From an uncultured Bacteroidales bacterium (GTDB lineage: Bacteria; Bacteroidota; Bacteroidia; Bacteroidales; Paludibacteraceae), in assembly GCA_946626605.1 (NCBI GenBank), contig CAMOUL010000005.1:43770-107769 (forward strand): 64,000 bases of DNA. Direction: 5' to 3'. The position numbers were made by a program, and so were the translations under genes. Position 1 is the first letter of the stretch. The number at the start of each line of letters is the position of its first letter. Below the pieces are notes generated by a model. It made no database searches, was not told where the DNA came from, and was given only the letters and a program-made list of their open reading frames with translations. Below, one piece after another: positions 45,584 to 53,200 of this stretch.

Positions 45584-46297
45584 TTATTTTACGTCATTGG
45601 CATATTTTTGCAGCATCTCCCATCGGGTTTGGAGGAGAGGATGCGGAGAGGACACCTCTTTTAGGTGCACGTACGCGTCTGTGCAAGCGTTATTCATCCC
45701 TAATTTGACAAATATGTCATGCGCCGTTTGCAGGGATTGACAGCTAATCAGGCCTGCTCTGTCCGCCGTAAACTCCGAGCAATGAAACCATTTGACGAGC
45801 GGCACCTCAATGGTGTCTGTCAGGAGCGGTCCCAATACCTCGCTGGCTTTATTCATATCATTCAGCAGTCCCAATACGGTATGGCAAATGATGTGCCCGT
45901 ATTGACAGTGCCCTAACTCGTGTCCGAGGACAAAAAGCAGTTCTTCCTCGCTCAGTTGTGCCACGGCTTGACGGCTAATAAGGATCATTTGCTCTCCGCG
46001 TAACTCGATACTGAGTGCATTGATGCCTGTCAGTTGGTTGGTGACATAGAGCGGCCATCGTTCGCTTGATTTCAATCTGTCAATGCATTTTTCGTATGTC
46101 GCGTGTAGCTGCGGATAGTTTTGTGATGTAACTAATGTGCTTCCTTGATGGAGCTTTTCTGCTTCGTCGGAATAGTATTTTTCTGCTGTTTTCTGGAGCG
46201 CTTTGCGGACAAGGTAAGTGCCTAACAAGGTATTGATGTATGAATCGCAAGGATATGCATAATCGGTTTTGTAATATGTTGTTTGTGCGCCTGGCAT
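45584..46297 (-). CDS. M48-family metallopeptidase, third copy
   Basis: 237 aa, shorter than its paralogues. HELGHCQYGH near residue 125 and SEFTADRAGLISCQS are intact, so it should be catalytic. Its ATG overlaps the stop of the anti-sigma-like gene (TAATG), so the two are translationally coupled. That coupling suggests the peptidase works with the sigma/anti-sigma pair, perhaps by degrading the anti-sigma protein; this is inference. Confidence 0.85.
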   Translation of the reverse strand: MPGAQTTYYKTDYAYPCDSYINTLLGTYLVRKALQKTAEKYYSDEAEKLHQGSTLVTSQNYPQLHATYEKCIDRLKSSERWPLYVTNQLTGINALSIELRGEQMILISRQAVAQLSEEELLFVLGHELGHCQYGHIICHTVLGLLNDMNKASEVLGPLLTDTIEVPLVKWFHCSEFTADRAGLISCQSLQTAHDIFVKLGMNNACTDAYVHLKEVSSPHPLLQTRWEMLQKYANDVK

Positions 46298-46617
46298 TAA
46301 ATGATTTCTTTAAGTAAGTGAGTAAGGTTGGTCTGAATGTCAACTTTATGTTCTTTGGGAGTTGTAGCGGGACTGATGTTTTTTACCACAAACGCTGCTC
46401 CGGATGAGGCTATGCTGGAGTTCTGGAGATTGCATAGGGTAGCCTGAGACATACCGCTTTCCTCTTCTTTTATTTCGCGAGGGAAATTGTCCATCAACAT
46501 GACCATCTGCTCCATCTCTTGGGGATGGGAGGCCAGATACCGACGCACTTCCTCCGTCTGGGAGGGAGACAACATGCCATCTACGTAAGCAGCTAATATC
46601 TCGTCATTAATTATCAT
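46297..46617 (-). CDS. Small anti-sigma-like protein
   Basis: 106 aa. The N-terminus (ILAAYVDGMLSPSQTEEVRRYLASHPQEMEQM) has the helix pattern of anti-sigma domains, which bind sigma region 2/4, but the usual HxxxCxxC zinc ligands are absent. No transmembrane helix, so it would be a soluble regulator. It begins one base after the sigma gene stop and overlaps the following peptidase ATG. Assignment rests on pattern and position. Confidence 0.6.
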   Translation of the reverse strand: MIINDEILAAYVDGMLSPSQTEEVRRYLASHPQEMEQMVMLMDNFPREIKEEESGMSQATLCNLQNSSIASSGAAFVVKNISPATTPKEHKVDIQTNLTHLLKEII

Positions 46618-46618
46618 A

Positions 46619-47275
46619 TTATTTGCGTTTTACGCCTAATGCTTCTTTTAAGTATGCTACAGCACGTTGTTTCAACACATCAACCGCAGCTGCATCCGCC
46701 AGAATCTCTTTGCCTTCTTTATTCAGTTTAATGCGGTTTTCCGCTCTTCTGACCAGATTGAGAATAGCGGCAATCTCTTCGTGCGAGTAGCCTTGCAGTT
46801 CTTTCAGGATGACTAATTTCTGATCCGGATTGTCCAGTTTGTTGATCGCTTCCAAAAGTAGCACTTTCTGCAGATTCTCTTCCAATGTGGGTTGATCGGC
46901 TACTACATTCTCTACCGGATCCACATCGTCTTCTTCATCACTATAGAGTTTGTTTTCGCGGAAACCTATCAGCGAGGCGCGTTTTTGCAGAAACAAGTTA
47001 CGCGCCGTTCTATTCAGCCATGTACGGAAAGTAGAAATACCGAACCAAGTGGTCAGCGGATGCCAATCACCATTCTTGCCTTTGAGGTGAATATACACCT
47101 CCTGGCATAGTTCGTCAATATAAATATGGGAACCGTAGATATCTAAACACAAATACCGCAAATCACGATAATACCTATTGTAGATTAGGTATATAGCCGC
47201 TTCCTCATTACCCGAAAGAATTGCATCAATCAGGTCTCGTTCGGAGAGGGAATCATATGTGTTTTGTTTACGCAT
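46619..47275 (-). CDS. ECF-type RNA polymerase sigma factor
   Basis: 218 aa. Region 2: AIYLIYNRYYRDLRYLCLDIYG...IDELCQEVYIHLKG...WFGISTFRTWLNRTARNLFLQKR, the pattern that binds core polymerase and the -10 DNA. Region 4: LEAINKLDNPDQKLVILKELQGYSHEEIAAILNL...RAENRIKLNKEG, a helix-turn-helix for -35 recognition. A long acidic linker (DEEDDVDPVENVVAD) separates them. First gene of the operon, with the anti-sigma-like gene next. Only 8 bp separate its ATG from the terminator of the upstream structured RNA. Confidence 0.9.
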   Translation of the reverse strand: MRKQNTYDSLSERDLIDAILSGNEEAAIYLIYNRYYRDLRYLCLDIYGSHIYIDELCQEVYIHLKGKNGDWHPLTTWFGISTFRTWLNRTARNLFLQKRASLIGFRENKLYSDEEDDVDPVENVVADQPTLEENLQKVLLLEAINKLDNPDQKLVILKELQGYSHEEIAAILNLVRRAENRIKLNKEGKEILADAAAVDVLKQRAVAYLKEALGVKRK

Positions 47276-47283
47276 ACATACAC

Positions 47284-47318
47284 AAAAAAGCGCAGACTTC
47301 GCTATTGCTCATCTACGC
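47284..47318 (-). terminator. Intrinsic terminator of structured RNA copy 1
   Basis: On the minus strand GCGTAGA (47312-47318) pairs with TCTGCGC (47290-47296), one G-U pair, followed by six T (47284-47289). It lies 8 bp before the sigma-factor ATG and could act as an attenuator. Confidence 0.65.
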
Positions 47319-47588
47319 GCGAGGGTCTTCGAACTTACCCATTCAGTCAAACAAACAACAATGAAACCTACGCCGATATGACAACACGCCAGTCAACAAA
47401 AATGACTGAGCGAGTACGAATGTCATACCCGTAGGCATCTACTGCTTACTTTGCTTTTGACTGAATTAATTAGTAAGAAAAAGTGTTCGAAGCTTTTCGC
47501 ACGTCAAATACAAAGCGCCAATAAACGCCATCAATATGTAAAGAACCCACCACCATCCGCCGCGCAAAAAACGGCTTCGGCGTAAATT
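47284..47588 (-). ncRNA. Candidate structured RNA, copy 1 (about 305 nt)
   Basis: Between a promoter at 47595-47625 and an intrinsic terminator at 47284-47318 the minus strand shows nested pairing. CTTCGAAC (47485-47492) pairs with GTTCGAAG (47327-47334). ATTCAGTCAAA (47456-47466) pairs with TTTGACTGAAT (47341-47351). CCTACG (47430-47435) pairs with CGTAGG (47367-47372). A hairpin joins 47403-47412 and 47387-47395. The copy at 59416-59705 has the same order of parts: GAATTT near the 5' end, GGCGTTTATTG, TTTCTTA beside the outer stem, GGG before it, CCCTC after it, terminator. The outer stem changes in two pairs that remain complementary. A leader or attenuator of the sigma gene is also possible. 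Family unknown to me. Confidence 0.6.
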
Positions 47589-47594
47589 CGGCGG

Positions 47595-47625
47595 CAAAGA
47601 TACTACAATTTTTTGAATTATGCAA
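47595..47625 (-). promoter_or_regulatory. Promoter of structured RNA copy 1 / sigma operon
   Basis: On the minus strand TTGCATAATTC with TTG at 47623-47625, 20 nt, TATCTTTG (47595-47602). Predicted start near 47588. Confidence 0.65.
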
Positions 47626-47665
47626 GGGAAATATGCTTTTTTATGCATTTTGGGGTATTTTTAAT

Positions 47666-47692
47666 AAAAAAAACGCCAACCCGAAGGCTGGC
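47666..47692 (-). terminator. Intrinsic terminator after dtd
   Basis: On the minus strand GCCAGCC (47686-47692) pairs with GGTTGGC (47675-47681), loop TTCG, followed by a run of eight T. 20 bp past the dtd stop. Confidence 0.8.
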
Positions 47693-47712
47693 TAAAATAA
47701 TATTATAGGGTA

Positions 47713-48162
47713 CTAAAGTTCATCCGTATCCAGAAGGATGGTGACGGGGCCATCGTTGATGAAGTCCACCTTCATGTCGGCGCCGAAGCGGCCGGTTTCG
47801 ACATGGAGACCGTACTCGGTTCGGAGGCGGTCGTTGAAATAGTCATACAGCGGTGATGCCTTCTCCGGGCGGGCGGCGTTGATGAACGACGGACGGTTAC
47901 CTTTGCGGCAATCGGCATAAAGCGTGAACTGGGATATACTGAGGATTGCGCCGCTTATATCGCGGATAGCGAGGTTCATCTTCCCTTGCTCGTCCTCGAA
48001 CACACGCAGCTGCGCGATCTTCTTCGCTAACACATCAGCTTCCGCCTGCGTGTCCGTGTCCGTCACGCCGACCAGCAGCATAAAGCCCTTCTCAATCTTC
48101 CCGACCGTTGCGCCATCTATGCGCACTTCCGCCCGGCTGCATCGTTGTACAACTACTCGCAT
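47713..48162 (-). CDS. dtd: D-aminoacyl-tRNA deacylase
   Basis: 149 aa, normal length. Hydrolyses D-aminoacyl-tRNAs and mischarged glycyl-tRNA-Ala, protecting translation. Signatures: [17 protein letters not shown] at the start, [30 protein letters not shown] (SQFTLYA motif) and the NxPVT-type motif in [13 protein letters not shown]. Single-gene unit with its own promoter and terminator. Confidence 0.97.
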   Translation of the reverse strand: MRVVVQRCSRAEVRIDGATVGKIEKGFMLLVGVTDTDTQAEADVLAKKIAQLRVFEDEQGKMNLAIRDISGAILSISQFTLYADCRKGNRPSFINAARPEKASPLYDYFNDRLRTEYGLHVETGRFGADMKVDFINDGPVTILLDTDEL

Positions 48163-48181
48163 AATTATCTTGTTTTGCGTG

Positions 48182-48212
48182 CAAAGGTACTGCTTTTTTG
48201 CGATATATGCAA
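48182..48212 (-). promoter_or_regulatory. Promoter of dtd
   Basis: On the minus strand TTGCATATATC (TTG at 48210-48212), 20 nt, TACCTTTG (48182-48189). Predicted start near 48175, 13 nt before the ATG. Confidence 0.65.
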
Positions 48213-48234
48213 GGAAAATCGGAATTTTTGGAGA

Positions 48235-50061
48235 TTACAGATGTATCTCTATATGCTCATTTTCACCGATGAGCATATATATCCCACTTTGAAGAGGAAT
48301 ATCTTGAGGTTGACCGGGTTGTACGGTCTGATGCCATAATTCGTTGCCGTTAGCGTCGTTTATACGTATCGTTTGCGCTGTGCTGACCATAATCTGCACA
48401 CCGGCGCCATCCTCCAAGCAGGTTAGATAAACCGTTGCGTGAGGTATTTCCGGCACGGGTTCAAGCGGATCTGTTTCTTCAGGGGCATTAGTAGAGATAG
48501 TTATAGTTCCGCTTGATGTTGTGGAAGTATAGAACCGCACATAGAAATACCCGTCTGTATCCACATGATCCGCCCATTGGGCAATCGTTGAATCAGGAAT
48601 GGTATATGCGGATCCCGTCAAGTTATGGGAATAGAAGAGTTCGCTTCCTGTTTCGCTGGTTCCAATAGTGCATCCACCGGAGACAAGCATCTTCATAGTG
48701 CTTGTTCTGCTCCATTGAACGGTCATGTCTCCGCCTACCCAATCGTTATAATAGAAGCGGTGGATAACTTTGGATCGGGCTGCTACACTCAGCACAGTGT
48801 CTCTCCGGATGATTCTCGTTTTGCCGATACAATCAGAAGGTGTCCACTGCGTAGGTGTGATTGTCGTGCTCTGCGTACATTGGAACCGCAGATACAGATA
48901 TTTCTTGCTCGTTTGCGACCAAAGAGCATCCAGTTCCGCCTTCGTGAGTCCGCACCAATGCCCTTGGTCGGTCACACTAAACGGATAAACACCGACCGCA
49001 TCCTTAGTAAGAAAATCCGGTGTCAGACCGATATACATCTTGAAAAGGTGATCAGTAGGCGTATTAAAACGAGTAGCGGATGTCCATGCTTTGGGAATAG
49101 CATAAAGCGCGACTGTGTCGCCCGATACGGGTGTCGGGACATCGTATTGCAGCAGAGTGGCTCCTCCTTCCGGCGGAATTTCTTTGACCAGTTCTACTTT
49201 CAAGGAGCCGGTTCCGCCACTAACCACTTTGGTATAAAAGATACCGCCTTTCGCCGTATTAGTGGGATTGCGCATGTACGTCATGTAGTAGGCGATATCC
49301 TCATAGGTCTGGATGACAGTGTCTCCTCCGGCTTTCATCTGCATCACCGCGACACGCCGTTCGTCCAATACGTCCATAGGCGAGAAATCGCAGGTGGTAC
49401 CGAGAACCACGGTAGCAGATTGAGTTCCGCTCCAGACATAGCGGATGTTTTTGTATTGCCAATTGGCATAGGGTGCGATAAAAAAGGTCTCTTCATCATT
49501 CGCTGCCACAGGAAGCGCTCTGTCATACAACAACCATTGGTCGGTCTCCATACATTGTGAAAACTCAGCATCCGGAGTGAGGTTGATCGTGCCGGCGCAG
49601 GTGTATTGGACCTTAACGAACACGTCAATATTATAACTTATTCCGGCTTGGAGCAGCATATCCCGGTAAAACTCACCCATCGCCACCTCGTAATAAGCCA
49701 CACCCTGTGCGTTCGTTTTCATATCCGGCGTTACTCTGTGAGGCAGCGTCACGTATGAACCGTTGGCATAACAAAACAGATGGCACACGATGGAATCGTC
49801 ATACACTCCGGGCGTACAGCCAAAGTCCATCTCTATGGTCGGAGCGGCTGCAGTATTATCATTCGGATAAAACTGAACGGTAAGTGGCAAATCAAACGTA
49901 TTTGCCACATACCATATCGTTCCTGCTCCGGTGATGGTTGCACTATAGTTTTGCCCCAACCGGATAGGATTGGAGCAACTTGTCCCCGTTTGTGCTAAAA
50001 CGGGACAAGCCGCTCCGAGGAGCATCGCTATAATCGTTATGTACAATCGTTGCGCTTGCAT
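48235..50061 (-). CDS. Secreted protein with T9SS type A-like C-terminal domain (608 aa)
   Basis: Signal peptide MQAQRLYITIIAMLLGAACPVLAQ. The mature protein is beta-rich, with repeated sandwich-like segments (IRLGQNYSATITGAGTIWYVANTF, LGTTCDFSPMDVLDERRV, LRFQCTQSTTITPTQW, MKMLVSGGCTIGTSETGSEL). They look like pre-peptidase C-terminal (PPC)-type domains, though I am not certain. The last 45 residues (IRINDANGNELWHQT...IPLQSGIYMLIGENEHIEIHL) match the Por secretion tail pattern of T9SS cargo. The ATG overlaps the stop of the 42-codon gene upstream (TGATG). Surface-attached or secreted; substrate unknown. Confidence 0.82.
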   Translation of the reverse strand: MQAQRLYITIIAMLLGAACPVLAQTGTSCSNPIRLGQNYSATITGAGTIWYVANTFDLPLTVQFYPNDNTAAAPTIEMDFGCTPGVYDDSIVCHLFCYANGSYVTLPHRVTPDMKTNAQGVAYYEVAMGEFYRDMLLQAGISYNIDVFVKVQYTCAGTINLTPDAEFSQCMETDQWLLYDRALPVAANDEETFFIAPYANWQYKNIRYVWSGTQSATVVLGTTCDFSPMDVLDERRVAVMQMKAGGDTVIQTYEDIAYYMTYMRNPTNTAKGGIFYTKVVSGGTGSLKVELVKEIPPEGGATLLQYDVPTPVSGDTVALYAIPKAWTSATRFNTPTDHLFKMYIGLTPDFLTKDAVGVYPFSVTDQGHWCGLTKAELDALWSQTSKKYLYLRFQCTQSTTITPTQWTPSDCIGKTRIIRRDTVLSVAARSKVIHRFYYNDWVGGDMTVQWSRTSTMKMLVSGGCTIGTSETGSELFYSHNLTGSAYTIPDSTIAQWADHVDTDGYFYVRFYTSTTSSGTITISTNAPEETDPLEPVPEIPHATVYLTCLEDGAGVQIMVSTAQTIRINDANGNELWHQTVQPGQPQDIPLQSGIYMLIGENEHIEIHL

Positions 50062-50189
50062 CAGAACACATCCGTTCTACGCTGGGGAGCCATGTCAGGT
50101 GGCAATACAATGCTGGTTGTCATAATCCGGCTGCATCCCTCGATCGTTGCCACTTTGATTTGCGGCATGATATATAATCTCTTTTCCAT
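50061..50189 (-). CDS. 42-aa small protein translationally coupled to a secreted protein
   Basis: ATG at 50187-50189, stop at 50061-50063. It reads MEKRLYIMPQIKVATIEGCS, then RIMTTSIVLPPDMAPQRRTD and VF. Its stop overlaps the next ATG (TGATG). The YIMPxIxVxxIEGCSxIMTTS pattern recalls short uncharacterised proteins that often stand before surface-protein genes in Bacteroidales. No signal peptide. Function unknown. Confidence 0.6.
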   Translation of the reverse strand: MEKRLYIMPQIKVATIEGCSRIMTTSIVLPPDMAPQRRTDVF

Positions 50190-50205
50190 AATGCTAATTT
50201 GACTT

Positions 50206-53200
50206 TTATTTAACTAATTGGCCATCCGCACTATAGACATTATTTCCGCGGATAATATATACCTTGTTGTCAATGAGAACTTTCCGGGTGTTTCCTTGCG
50301 CGTCTATAAGCGCCTCATCCACGCCGGTAGCGACAGAAGGAGTCTTCGCAACGATACGTAAGCCATAGCCCATTGTCTCTCCTTGCGGCAGCGAGAAGGT
50401 ATAGGCTCCGTCGGAAAGGTTCCAGATCACTTCGCCGTTGTAGGTCAGGTAGAGCGTATAGTTACCTGTCTCCGCCATCGACTCTTGGCTAATCGTATAT
50501 TCTCCGGCCTGCGGAATGCTGATACCTAAGGGATAGTATGCCATCTCGTTGGTCAGTTCTTGCGTATTAACGCATAGTTTCGCATCGTAGCGGTTAATCC
50601 ACATCTGCGGAACGATACTGCTGACACCTACTTTCGCGAGATCCTGACCTACGGTATAGAAATCTGCCTCCCGGTTGTCGGTGGTCTTGATGAACAGGCG
50701 GTCGGTATAATCCGCATCCGCCGGAGCAATCCGGACATCATATTTATTTGCTCCGTTCGCAATTCCACGCCGTGGAGCGGCAAAAGTACCGTTGGGAGTC
50801 ACCGTGATGAGTTTGTATGCCGGAGCTTGTACGAATGCGCCTTCTCCAACTACGAACTTCGTGGTATTGAGCGTCACCGTCTCATAACGTTTCTGGTCCG
50901 GTACATACACCTGTCCTTCCGTTACGCCCGGATTGACGAAGGCATGGAAGAGTGCGGGGTTGGCAACACCGTTCCAGCCCTGATCCGTCGTTTCAGCGGC
51001 TCCGCTATGTGCCGTCACGGAAGTTTCGGTTGTCAGGAGATCATCCTCTCCGGATTTCTTCGTAAATCGTACCGTTTGGGCGTCACTCATCAGACCAATC
51101 ATGTACAAACGTCCAGGAACGAGCGTCTCATCGTCCTCTACATACGACCAGCATTTCTGTTTTCCTTCGGCAGCACGGCGTGCTCCATTGTAATAGATGA
51201 TATCAAAGTCCTTGCCCAACTTCAATGTACGTCCGTTGACGGAGATACCGTTGGTAGCATCTACCGGCCAAGGCACAGCCACCGCGTACCACTGGTGGTT
51301 CTTGGCGTTGAGTTTCAGATCGAAGTACGCATGGGTATAGTGCAAGTTCTCGTATCCTGCCAATAACTGACCGGAAGCGGTCGCACCATTGGACTCCAGG
51401 ATAAAGTTATTGGCCGTTACCGAGCCGGTAATCGTCAATGCACCGGTAGTCGTGATACGCAAGTCGGTTACTTCACGGGTATCGGAAATGGTGATCGGAG
51501 TGGTTACGTTCAGCGACGCCTCAGAGAACTGCGCGTAGAGAGTACCGATGTTATAGAGAATCGCCGTCTCGGACGTAATCTTATCTCCACCAACAGCCTT
51601 CGTGAACCAGCCTTCGAAGACACGTCCCTCTTTGGTCGCAGCCGGAAGAACCGGAGCCGCACCATGTTTAACCTCCAACGAAGCCGTTGCGCATGTACCA
51701 CCATTAGTCGTTGCATCCAGTGTAATGGTATATTCACGACGTGCGTATTGGTAGGTTACTTCGGTTTCTGCACCAATCTGAACCGTTGTTGCGGCAGGTG
51801 ATATAAATCCGTCATAGGTCTTCACAGCCGGAGTGACGTACGCATTCACCTCACCGGTTACATTCTCTGTAGCATCCGGCGTTACAGGATACGTTCCATC
51901 CAGATTCTGCTTGTAGTGCTTAGCCACAATCGACCATTGTGCCGTGTAAGTAACATCCTGTGCCGGCATCTTTGTTGCCGGAGTAGCATTCCAACCGAGG
52001 AAGGTATGTCCTTCAAAAGTTGCCGTCGGCGCGGTAATGGAAGCACCATAGTTCACGTCGCCGCTGGTGTAAGAACCGGACAGTTCACCGCCATTGGCAT
52101 CCCAGGTCAACGTATAGTGATTAACCGTATAGTGCGCATACCAGGTTACATCTGCGGAAACGGTAGTTCCGGCATTGACTTGCTCACCACCGTTTGCTGT
52201 TGTCCACCAACCTGCAAAGGTATGACCGTCTTTGGTTGTTCCTGCCGGCACGGTACCTATTGCTTCGCCGGTAGTAACATATACGTACTGCAGTCCTTCT
52301 TTACCGCCGTTAGAGTTCAGCGTGACGCAACTCTCGCCTGCATCTAACACTTCAAATTGTGCAGTATAAGTAGCATCTGCAGTTGCAGCAACGATCGGCG
52401 TATTCCAACCGGTGAATTTATACCCTTCTTTCGTCGGTGCTGCCAGTGTATAGATCGGCATCTCATCCGGCTTTACATGCAGCGTCAAGAGTGTATTCGC
52501 CTCATCCATAAATGTGATTACACAAACATCGGATACTTCCCATCTGTATTTCGGATCGTTCGTCTCAAATGGATACTTATGCGCAGCAGCATAGGCTACC
52601 AAGTTCGCCTCTTTGGTAAAATGCCCACCGTTGATAGCGCAAGTACCTGCTGTCTGTACACATTTGGTGCCCGCTGTAAAATAACCGCCGTTGATGGTGA
52701 TCGTCGTGGAAGCAGCTCCTTCGACAGCGTTTGCAGCGGTCGTCTCGATCGTACCGTTAGCTACTACAAGCGCACCTTTCTGTACATATACCGCTTTGCT
52801 GGCAGTGTTGCTGATCTTACCTAACTTCAAATCCGTGTTATCGGTAATGGTGAAGGTAGCACCCGGCGCGTTGACGGTTACCAGGTTCGCAATATTACCG
52901 CCCAAGAGATGTCCGTTCAGGTCGAGCGTACAAGTCGTGTTCTGGGTCGTATAGGTCAATACCTCTGCTACGTTCGGCAGGTCGCGCAGGAGGGTGATGG
53001 TAGCGTTCTTCTTGATAGAAGCCACATTGAACGCCTCCTTAATCATATAGAACGTACGGGTCTCCGCCTCATCGGAAACGCTGACATACGGAGTAGCGAT
53101 CTCCCATTCGCCGTTGAGGTACTCGTAATACGTACGGACGTTGGTCTGCTCGTCTTCGGTATAGAAGAACGGTTCGTCGCGCAGCACGTTCATCCAATCG

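Noticed and set aside
47466..47648. 60-codon frame ending in a hydrophobic WWWVLYILMAFIGALYL segment
   Set aside because: Tempting as a small toxin or leader peptide, but it crosses the promoter of structured RNA copy 1 and the matching region of copy 2 contains a stop, so conservation is at the RNA and not the protein level.
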